Of a stretch of DNA of 8,098 nt, positions 1-5,096 are shown one piece after another. The DNA is from DASPPM01 sp035604475 (lineage in GTDB: Bacteria > Pseudomonadota > Alphaproteobacteria > JACZXZ01). The first letter of the stretch is position 1. Every line of letters starts with the position of its first letter. Made by a program: the position numbers and the translations under genes. The notes below the pieces were generated by a model. That model searched no databases, was not told the origin of the DNA, and saw only the letters and a program-made list of their open reading frames with translations. The stretch covers positions 1-8,098 of the forward strand of contig DATNIJ010000140.1 in assembly GCA_035604475.1 (NCBI GenBank), given 5' to 3'.

Positions 1-186
1 TCCTGGCGCCTCGTGCTGGCGCCCGACCCGGTGCTCGACTATGTGGTCGCCCACGAGGTCGCCCATCTCGTCCACCCCCACCATGGCCCGCGCTTCTGGC
101 GCCTGGTGGAGAAGCTGACCCCCGAGGTCGAGGCCTCGTGCGGTTGGCTGCGCCGGCACGGAGACCGCCTGCTGCGCTACGGCTAG
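1..186 (+). CDS. YgjP/DUF45-type zinc metallopeptidase, C-terminal end (5' truncated by window)
   Basis: The frame is open from the first base and stops with TAG at 184-186, leaving the last 61 residues. Seen: HEVAH (residues 18-22 of the fragment), the HExxH zinc motif with its catalytic Glu, then HHGPRFW, where His28 fits the third zinc ligand of the YgjP-like family (pattern H-[SG]-x-x-F-W), and a C-terminal helix ending in LRRHGDRLLRYG. Known: this family (Pfam YgjP-like, formerly DUF45; often labelled M48 family or SprT-like) consists of small cytoplasmic metalloproteins whose substrate is generally not established. Inferred: an intact gene begins upstream of the window, since the motif spacing and tail look normal. 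No downstream gene lies on the same strand within 2.5 kb, so it is probably the last gene of its transcript. Confidence 0.85.
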   Translation, partial: SWRLVLAPDPVLDYVVAHEVAHLVHPHHGPRFWRLVEKLTPEVEASCGWLRRHGDRLLRYG

Positions 187-199
187 AGCGGGTTCCGCC

Positions 200-220
200 G
201 CGATGGAATCGCCAATTTTT
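200..220 (+). terminator. weak rho-independent terminator candidate after the metallopeptidase gene
   Basis: A 5-bp stem (GCGAT at 200-204, ATCGC at 208-212) with a GGA loop is followed by CAATTTTT. It starts 13 nt after the TAG stop of the metallopeptidase gene. The stem is short and the T-run starts three bases after it, so it is only a candidate. The stretch 187-212 also resembles a GC-rich intergenic repeat and may simply be one. Confidence 0.35.
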
Positions 221-222
221 AT

Positions 223-487
223 TGTCACCCCGGGCTTGTCGCAGGGCTATCCGGTTAAAGGAATTGGGTGGTGGATACGTGGAGTCATAGCAACCGCAAA
301 TAGTCATGGTCGGGCTTGTCCCGGCCACCCACGTCTTTCTTTTCGCCCTTGGAGGCGTGGATGGCCGGGACTCGGCCTGCGGCCGGCCCGGCCATGACGA
401 GCTAGGATGGAGTGACCGCAGCTATAGACTCGCTTGTGCTGTCCTCAAACTTTAACCGGACAGCCGTGGGTCAAGCCCGGCAATGAC
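223..487. repeat. nested imperfect palindrome (REP/MITE-like intergenic repeat), outer arms
   Basis: The left arm (223-260) and right arm (450-487) are inverted copies. Without gaps, the inner 31 positions of the arms match at 27, including a perfect ATCCGGTTAAAG/CTTTAACCGGA-type core; the outer ends also match if one base is shifted. Weaker inverted similarity continues inward (GAGTCATAGC near 283 against GCTATAGACTC near 421). The arms enclose a second, different palindrome at 303-398. The element fills most of the 335-bp gap between the metallopeptidase gene and the end of the minus-strand gene pair. Known: intergenic palindromes with 'CCGGGCTTG' cores are frequent in Rhizobiales genomes. 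Inferred: a mobile or formerly mobile non-coding repeat. No coding content is convincing in this interval. Confidence 0.7.
303..398. repeat. inner palindromic repeat inside the larger palindrome
   Basis: The left arm (303-333, starting GTCATGGTCGGGCTTG) pairs with a right arm in two blocks, 356-371 (CGTGGATGGCCGGGAC) and 386-398 (GCCCGGCCATGAC approximately). Where the left arm has a two-base TT step, the right arm has about 14 extra bases, and these contain their own perfect hairpin: CGGCC (373-377), loop TGC, GGCCG (381-385). The result is a three-level nested stem-loop. The arms are nearly complementary elsewhere. This is typical of REP-like elements that form cruciform or RNA hairpins; its activity cannot be judged from one copy. 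Confidence 0.7.
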
Positions 488-521
488 GGGAGGAGGCGGT
501 TCCGCCTGAGCGGAGTCCGTG

Positions 522-1361
522 CTAGCGCAGCCTTTCGGAGTCGACACCACGGCGAACGGCCGTTATGTCGATATCGAATGCGGCGATTGCGGAGAGATTG
601 ACAGCGTTGATCACCAGCACCGACACCCTCCCTTTTCCGGGGCTTGGGCCGGCGCGGAAATACAACTGCTCCTCAGGCACTTTCGCCATATTTGCGGATC
701 CGCTCTCGGCGTGGAAGCTCATAGCTAGCGGCGGATGGCGGTCGTCGACCTCGAGGCGGATTGCGACCTGACCGCCGACTTCGACCACCGACCCGTTGGC
801 GGTGAAGTGAACGATCTTTGGCTTCGCCGGATCGGCCGCAAGAGACGCGACGTTGGCCCGTTCGCGCAAGCCCATGTCGACCGCACGCGCTAGATGCGGG
901 ACGAGCTCTTTGGCCTCACCGTAATCCTCAACGCTCACGCCGACATTGCGCCGTAGGAAGTGCCGCGCATTGGCGTCCGGTTCCTCGATGGCAACGTCGC
1001 CGATTTCGGTCGTCGCGCTGCGGACGAATTTGCGTTTGCGCTGCGACTGCAGAAGGTGGAGGAGCAGCCCGTCGATCGCTCCGGCCGCGCTCTCGCGATC
1101 GACGACGATCGTCAGCTGCACGGAGGCTCGGGTGCTTTCCTCGCGATACACATACGTCCTCGCCACCCAGCTGTTCCACGTCGTCGCGCCGGGCATGCGA
1201 GCGGGGTGCAATCTGGTGCGTTCGAGCGTGAGCCTGTCGAGCCCCGGAAGCGTCACCGGCGGCGCGTAGCCGGGAATGAACGGCGGGGTGCGGAGCTCCC
1301 ATCCGCTCACGCCCAAGCTTGCCTTGAGCTCACCCAATCTATCCAGTACAGTCATCGCCAT
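522..1361 (-). CDS. hypothetical protein, second gene of islet pair, beta-rich C-terminal domain
   Basis: This 279-aa protein is not a family I recognise. The start is ATG at 1361, with GAGG (plus-strand CCTC 1367-1370) five bases upstream; this Shine-Dalgarno overlaps the stop codon of the preceding gene, which implies translational coupling. A second ATG two codons in is possible. Residues 1-170 mix alpha and beta, with a basic patch (QRKRKFVR, near 105-112). After a Pro/Lys linker (AADPAKPK), residues about 183-270 alternate short hydrophobic strands (IVHFTANGSVVEVGG, VAIRLEVDD, GRVSVLVINAV), which suggests an Ig-like beta-sandwich. There is no signal peptide, transmembrane helix or catalytic motif that I can see. 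Codon use is less GC-biased than in ada or the PBP gene. It probably acts with the transglutaminase-like partner as cofactor, substrate, chaperone or immunity protein; the sequence does not say which. Confidence 0.7.
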   Translation of the reverse strand: MAMTVLDRLGELKASLGVSGWELRTPPFIPGYAPPVTLPGLDRLTLERTRLHPARMPGATTWNSWVARTYVYREESTRASVQLTIVVDRESAAGAIDGLLLHLLQSQRKRKFVRSATTEIGDVAIEEPDANARHFLRRNVGVSVEDYGEAKELVPHLARAVDMGLRERANVASLAADPAKPKIVHFTANGSVVEVGGQVAIRLEVDDRHPPLAMSFHAESGSANMAKVPEEQLYFRAGPSPGKGRVSVLVINAVNLSAIAAFDIDITAVRRGVDSERLR

Positions 1362-1368
1362 TCAGGCC

Positions 1369-2622
1369 TCAAGGCGAAATGTCCATCGCTTCCACCACCG
1401 GATGGCCGCCGGCGCCCGGCAGGCTCGCGTCGAGCACCTTGGTCTCATAATCCGACTGCGCTAAAGCAATGAGCCAGCCTGCGCGCTGCAGGAGCAGCCG
1501 TTCCGCCCACGCGGCACCGAGCGCGATCAACAGCGCCAGAAGAGCATCGATCCATGTACACTTGGCTCCGGATGCCTTCATGCAGGCGTCGAAGTTCTTT
1601 TGATCGCTGCTGCGCTTGGCGTAAGCGTGATTGCCGAAGCTTGTTCGACCCGCGTCGCTCTGGGCCACCAGCGGCACGTCATAGGGCGGGGCGGCCGAGC
1701 CGTAGAACGGGTTGTTGCACAACCCGCGCCCGATTGGATAGACCGGTTTCAAATATCCGAATGGGTCATGGAAATTATACTGCGCGTCGGCCCCGAGGAC
1801 CGTCGCAAACGTCGTCACCGCGCCGGCGCAATCGTAGCAATTGACGATCGGACCGTTGCGGAACCCGCCAAGCCAATCAGTAATCTGGAACATCTTCCCG
1901 CCGTAGCTGGAACGACCATACCAGATGTCGTACTGGAGCGGCTCGTCATAGACGTGCCGCACGATCCTGGCGATCGCGATCTCCATATCAGCCAGCCCGC
2001 GCGTGCCTGCATCCACGATCGCGTAGTCGAGCGCCCAGGTCCATGGGTATTTCTGCGGATCGGTCTGCGACCAGGGCTCCGGCGGCTCCCGGAGCACAGC
2101 GTAGATCCGGTGCTGCGTCGTCAGGCGCATTGGATGCCAATGGGTTTGGCTGCTGCATCGGTAAGCCCAAGTCCAGACGATGTCCTGGCGTTCGATGACG
2201 CCGAGTGCGCTGTGACGCAGCGTAATCGAAACGAAATCCGGATCTCCACCGTGACTGGTGTCGTGCGAGACGCCATTGATGAACGTGACCTCGACAGGAT
2301 CGACGGCACCGAGCATGCCACCGCCAGTCGCCTTCACCCATGCCTTGGTGCTCGTCTTCGGCGCGATGGTGAAGCGGCATTGGATGGTGATCGAGCGTCC
2401 CGCCGTCTCGGCGATGGCGTAGGCCGCCAGTGACTGCTCCGGCGCGAAATAGCCCGACTTCCATTCGGGGACCGAAACCTCCTGCTGACCATTAACGCGA
2501 ATATTTATCGCGTCGCCGGCGAGCGAGAGCGGATCATGGTTGAACTTAATGTGGGTCAGGATGACCATGCACGGCGCACGGCGATTTATGACTTCGAGCT
2601 CGATGTCCTTAACGCCCCACAT
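1369..2622 (-). CDS. transglutaminase-like (papain-fold) protein of unknown role, first gene of islet pair
   Basis: Length is 417 aa from ATG at 2622. A GTG at 2649 would add nine residues but has no Shine-Dalgarno, so I prefer the ATG, although its own ribosome site is weak too. Residues 1-150 are strand-rich (MVILTHIKFNHD, INIRVNG, SITIQCRF, VEVTFINGV), like a beta-sandwich. The second half shows an ordered Cys-His-Asp series: NCYDCAGAVTTFATVLG (Cys262/Cys265 at a helix start), FGNHAYA (His332) and NFDACMK (Asp345). This is the order and setting of the transglutaminase-like catalytic triad. A very hydrophobic stretch follows (about 357-374, IDALLALLIALGAAW), then RAGWLIALAQ. There is no N-terminal signal peptide. 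Members of this fold may be cross-linking enzymes, amidases or proteases, so substrate and role are open. The fold call rests on motif order only. It sits directly upstream of, and is probably coupled to, the 279-aa gene. Confidence 0.65.
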   Translation of the reverse strand: MWGVKDIELEVINRRAPCMVILTHIKFNHDPLSLAGDAINIRVNGQQEVSVPEWKSGYFAPEQSLAAYAIAETAGRSITIQCRFTIAPKTSTKAWVKATGGGMLGAVDPVEVTFINGVSHDTSHGGDPDFVSITLRHSALGVIERQDIVWTWAYRCSSQTHWHPMRLTTQHRIYAVLREPPEPWSQTDPQKYPWTWALDYAIVDAGTRGLADMEIAIARIVRHVYDEPLQYDIWYGRSSYGGKMFQITDWLGGFRNGPIVNCYDCAGAVTTFATVLGADAQYNFHDPFGYLKPVYPIGRGLCNNPFYGSAAPPYDVPLVAQSDAGRTSFGNHAYAKRSSDQKNFDACMKASGAKCTWIDALLALLIALGAAWAERLLLQRAGWLIALAQSDYETKVLDASLPGAGGHPVVEAMDISP

Positions 2623-2655
2623 CTTCTGCTCGCTGGTAAGTAGGAGCACAGACTT

Positions 2656-2684
2656 TTGATTGCACTACTTTACCAGGCTACACT
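2656..2684 (+). promoter_or_regulatory. sigma70-like promoter candidate for ada
   Basis: TTGATT (2656-2661) and TACACT (2679-2684) are separated by exactly 17 bases, with four of six matches to each consensus hexamer. A start of transcription near 2691 would leave a leader of about 160 nt before the ada GTG. The site lies in the 200-bp divergent gap between the islet pair and ada, in an AT-richer patch. I did not find a clear Ada-box half site next to it, nor a convincing promoter for the opposite strand. Confidence 0.45.
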
Positions 2685-2836
2685 TTTTTGGAGATTGCCA
2701 CAACCGTCATGTTCGGATTCTCTCCCTCGACGCGCCGGCAGGACGGGGGGATCTGTCCCTTGGGCCAAATCCGGCGCAAGCTTCGGATAGCCCCTGGCGC
2801 ACGCGAGGCGTATCTAAGGCCCATGGAAACGCGAGC

Positions 2837-2841
2837 AGGAG
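2837..2841 (+). promoter_or_regulatory. Shine-Dalgarno that decides the ada start
   Basis: AGGAG ends eight bases before GTG at 2850, ideal spacing. The in-frame ATG at 2823 has only AAGG three bases away, and the still earlier ATG at 2688 would add 54 residues unlike any Ada N-terminus. This ribosome site therefore favours the GTG start. Confidence 0.6.
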
Positions 2842-2849
2842 TTCATGCC

Positions 2850-3947
2850 GTGACCGACGAGGAGCGCTGGAGTGCTGTGCTTGGCTCGGATGCCCGCCAG
2901 GACGGCGCCTTCGTCTATGCCGTGCGCTCGACCGGCATCTACTGCCGACCCTCTTGCCCGAGCCGCCGGCCCCGGCGCGACATGGTGAGCTTCTTCGCGG
3001 TGCCGGAGGCGGCGGAGCGCGCCGGCTTTCGCGCCTGCCGCCGCTGCAACCCGAAAGACACGAGGCCGCGCGACCCCAAGCTCGAAGCCGTGCGCAAGGC
3101 CTGCCGCTATATCGACGCGCACGGCGAGGGCGTCATCACCTTGGGCGAGCTCGGCCGCGCCGTCGGGCTCAGCCCCCACCATCTCCAGCGCGTCTTCACC
3201 CGCGTCATCGGCATCAGCCCGCGCGCCTATGCGGACGCGCGGCGCCTGCGCCGAGTAAAGGGACTGCTCAAAGCCGGCGACGGGGTGGCGGGTGCGCTTT
3301 ACGAGGCGGGCTATGGCTCCTCGAGCCGGCTCTATGAGCGCGCCAACGGCCAGCTCGGCATGACGCCCGCGACCTACAAGCGCGGCGGAGAGGGTGCGCG
3401 CATTCGCTTCACCATCGCACCTTGCGCACTCGGCCGCCTCCTTGTCGCCGCCACGGAGCGGGGCATCTGCATGGTCAGCCTCGGCGACGAGGACGAGCAC
3501 CTCGTGCACGAGCTCAGCCATGACTTCCCGGCCGCCGAGATTCGGCGCGACGATCCGGCTCTCGGCGCCCCGCTCGCGGCCCTCCTCGACCATCTCGCCG
3601 GCAAAGAGCCCCATCTCGAGCTACCGCTCGACGTGCGCGCGACCGCGTTCCAGTGGCGCGTGTGGCAGGCGCTCCGCGCCATTCCCTATGGCGAGCAGAA
3701 GAGCTACGGCGAGATCGCAGCCCTCTTGGGCCAGCCCAAGGCGGCGCGCGCGGTCGGCCGCGCCTGCGCCACCAACCCGGTCTCGCTCATCGTGCCGTGC
3801 CACCGCGCCGTGAGCAGCAGCGGCGAGCTGACCGGCTACCGCTGGGGGGTCGCGCGCAAGAAGGCACTGCTCGCCAAGGAGCGCGCCGCGGCCGGGCGCG
3901 GCAAGCCTCAGGCCGCACCCGCCGCCGTGGCAGAGCGTAGCGCCTGA
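2850..3947 (+). CDS. ada: Ada: bifunctional O6-methylguanine/phosphotriester methyltransferase and transcriptional activator
   Basis: This 365-aa cytoplasmic protein is close to the 354 aa of E. coli Ada. It repairs methyl phosphotriesters and O6-methylguanine by irreversible transfer to its own cysteines; once methylated at the N-terminal Cys it activates the adaptive response. Domains in order (numbered from GTG): Ada zinc domain with CRPSC and ACRRC giving Cys32, Cys36, Cys63 and Cys66 (Cys32 matches the methyl acceptor Cys38 of E. coli); an AraC-type helix-turn-helix region, about 76-181 (LGELGRAVGLSPHHLQRVF); a linker and RNase-H-like subdomain; then the methyltransferase domain with FQWRVWQALRAIPYG, RAVGRACATNP and the active site IVPCHRA (acceptor Cys317), then GYRWG. 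The usual PCHRV reads PCHRA here, a mild change. Residues 1-8 (VTDEERWS) align with the E. coli start region (LTDDQRW). All key residues are present, so it should be functional. Autoregulation is expected from the family but no Ada box was confirmed. Confidence 0.93.
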   Translation: MTDEERWSAVLGSDARQDGAFVYAVRSTGIYCRPSCPSRRPRRDMVSFFAVPEAAERAGFRACRRCNPKDTRPRDPKLEAVRKACRYIDAHGEGVITLGELGRAVGLSPHHLQRVFTRVIGISPRAYADARRLRRVKGLLKAGDGVAGALYEAGYGSSSRLYERANGQLGMTPATYKRGGEGARIRFTIAPCALGRLLVAATERGICMVSLGDEDEHLVHELSHDFPAAEIRRDDPALGAPLAALLDHLAGKEPHLELPLDVRATAFQWRVWQALRAIPYGEQKSYGEIAALLGQPKAARAVGRACATNPVSLIVPCHRAVSSSGELTGYRWGVARKKALLAKERAAAGRGKPQAAPAAVAERSA

Positions 3948-3959
3948 GCGAAGGCCTTC

Positions 3960-4571
3960 ATGCGCATCGAGCATCGCGGCAAGCACCCTCTCGTCCATCC
4001 GAGCGCCTGGGTCGCCCCCACGGCGGTCCTCAGCGGTGCCGTGACGATCGGGCCGCATTCGCGCGTGCTCCATGGCGCTGTGCTGACGGCGGAAGGTGGC
4101 TCGATCGTGCTCGGCGAGCATTGCATCGTGATGGAGACGGCGGTCGTGCGCGGCACGAAGCGCCATCCGGTCAACATCGGCAATCATGTGCTGATCGGCC
4201 CGCGCGCCTATCTCTCGGGCTGCTGCGTCGAGGACTGCGCCTTCATCGCGACGGGGGCCGCGATCTTCAATGGTGCGGTCATCGGCGCCCGCGCGGAGGT
4301 GCGCGTCAACGCCACCGTACACGTCAACTCTCATCTCGCCGCCGATGCGACGGTACCGATCGGCTGGATCGCCGTGGGCCGGCCGGCGCGGCTCTTCCCG
4401 CCTTCGGCGCACGAGGAGCTGTCGCCGATCCAGAAGGCGCTAGACTTCCCCGGCACCGTGTTCGGCCTCGCCCGTCCGCAAGCCAGCGAGACCATCATGC
4501 CCGAGCTCACGCGGCGCTACGCCAAGGCCCTTCTCGCCCATCGCGACGACAAGACGATCGAGGATGAGTGA
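3960..4571 (+). CDS. gamma-carbonic-anhydrase-fold (left-handed beta-helix) protein lacking the zinc histidines
   Basis: This 203-aa protein starts at ATG 3960 with GCGAAGG ending five bases before it, 12 nt after the ada stop, so it is probably in the same transcript. Residues 10-145 carry hexapeptide repeats (HPSAWVAPTAVLSGAVTIG, SIVLGEHCIV, VNIGNHVLIG) that build a left-handed beta-helix, as in the YrdA/CaiE/gamma-carbonic anhydrase family. Aligning by eye to E. coli YrdA, the three zinc histidines are replaced: Arg64 (VVRG), Pro81 (IGP) and Ser86 (LSGC). The RGD that carries the conserved Arg and Asp reads HGA (38-40). A classical zinc carbonic anhydrase activity is thus unlikely. The C-terminus (about 146-203: IQKALDFPGTVFG, IMPELTRRYAKAL) is an alpha-helical extension that packs on the trimer in relatives. 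I believe similar His-less proteins occur in other bacteria as a subfamily, commonly labelled gamma carbonic anhydrase. Its ligand and role are unknown. Confidence 0.85.
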   Translation: MRIEHRGKHPLVHPSAWVAPTAVLSGAVTIGPHSRVLHGAVLTAEGGSIVLGEHCIVMETAVVRGTKRHPVNIGNHVLIGPRAYLSGCCVEDCAFIATGAAIFNGAVIGARAEVRVNATVHVNSHLAADATVPIGWIAVGRPARLFPPSAHEELSPIQKALDFPGTVFGLARPQASETIMPELTRRYAKALLAHRDDKTIEDE

Positions 4572-4640
4572 CGCACTCAGGCGCGGGCGCGATTTGCGCG
4601 AGGCCGTCTCAAGGGCGACGGCGGCGCGCGCGGCAGGCGG

Positions 4641-4694
4641 CTATGCCTCCTGGTCCAGCTTGAAATAGCCACGGGGAAAGGTCACGCTCTCTGC
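4641..4694 (-). pseudogene. remnant of a duplicated penicillin-binding-protein C-terminal tail
   Basis: Read on the minus strand, the stretch 4691-4641 encodes ESVTFPRGYFKLDQEA and a TAG stop. The intact PBP gene ends with ETVLLPGGYYKVNQ and TAG. Of 14 aligned residues, 7 are identical and 5 more are conservative (F/Y, L/V, D/N, S/T, F/L). At DNA level, 4651-4694 aligns without gaps to 5101-5144 at 30 of 44 bases, 17 of the first 20. Similarity stops soon upstream, and the same frame beyond 4737 only shadows the small exported-protein gene. It is most easily read as the last piece of a lost tandem PBP paralog. The alternative is chance similarity or a shared tail motif on an unrecognised protein. 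Confidence 0.4.
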
Positions 4695-4736
4695 GGCGCG
4701 TGCCGGAGCGACATGCTGTGGCCCGGTGAGGGGAGC

Positions 4737-5066
4737 ATGACGAGCAAGGGAGCGATTAAGAGGCACTTCCGCGCGGTTCTCGTGACGATCGCTTGGCTCG
4801 CGACCTGCGGCGACGCCCTCGTCAATCCGCAAGTGCCCCCACCTGGGGGTAGCCCCGCCTTCGACGAAGGCTATGTCGACGGCTGCTTCACGGGCTTCCA
4901 GGACGCCGGGCGCGATGGCTATCAGCAAGCCGGTCGCAAGGATCAAACGCGCTATCTGACGATGGCCGACTACAGGGCCGGATACGATCAGGGCTACCAC
5001 GCCTGCTTCGAGGAGGAGAAACGCAATCCGAAGATGATCGGCGGCGGCGGCCATAGCCGCCATTGA
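4737..5066 (+). CDS. small exported (possibly lipo-) protein with GY-x-GC repeats, function unknown
   Basis: The product is 109 aa from ATG 4737, preceded by GAGGGGAGC; an ATG eight codons earlier lacks such a site. The N-terminus has a signal-peptide shape: basic KGAIKRHFR, then hydrophobic AVLVTIAWLATC. Cys24 in LATC could be a lipobox Cys, but Thr at the -1 position is atypical, so ordinary secretion is equally possible. The mature part contains related motifs FDEGYVDGCFTGFQDAGRDGY (split: FDEGYVDGC, FTGFQDAGRDGY) near 42-62 and YRAGYDQGYHACFEEE near 79-94, giving two similar units each with GY and one Cys (Cys50, Cys90) that could pair as a disulfide. The tail is Gly/His rich. I recall similar short hypothetical proteins in alphaproteobacteria, without a known function. 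The gene converges on the PBP gene, with 30 bp between the two stops. Confidence 0.7.
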   Translation: MTSKGAIKRHFRAVLVTIAWLATCGDALVNPQVPPPGGSPAFDEGYVDGCFTGFQDAGRDGYQQAGRKDQTRYLTMADYRAGYDQGYHACFEEEKRNPKMIGGGGHSRH

Positions 5067-5096
5067 GCGCGGGTGCCAAGCCGCGGCTCTGCGCGT

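Noticed and set aside
203..397. Short plus-strand frame in the repeat region
   Set aside because: It runs through the nested palindrome and its product simply translates the repeat.
1600..2433. Plus-strand open frame of 277 codons opposite the transglutaminase-like gene
   Set aside because: It is composed of Arg-rich low-information sequence and lacks a ribosome site. The minus-strand frame has a coherent fold-like pattern and a coupled neighbour.
3621..4412. Minus-strand open frame of 263 codons across the end of ada and the beta-helix gene
   Set aside because: It overlaps two well supported genes and encodes an Arg/Ala/Asp-rich sequence without domain signals.
4641..5063. Minus-strand open frame of 140 codons read as a complete gene
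   Set aside because: Most of it is the antisense of the small exported-protein gene. Only its last 17 codons resemble a real protein, namely the PBP tail, so I kept only that part.
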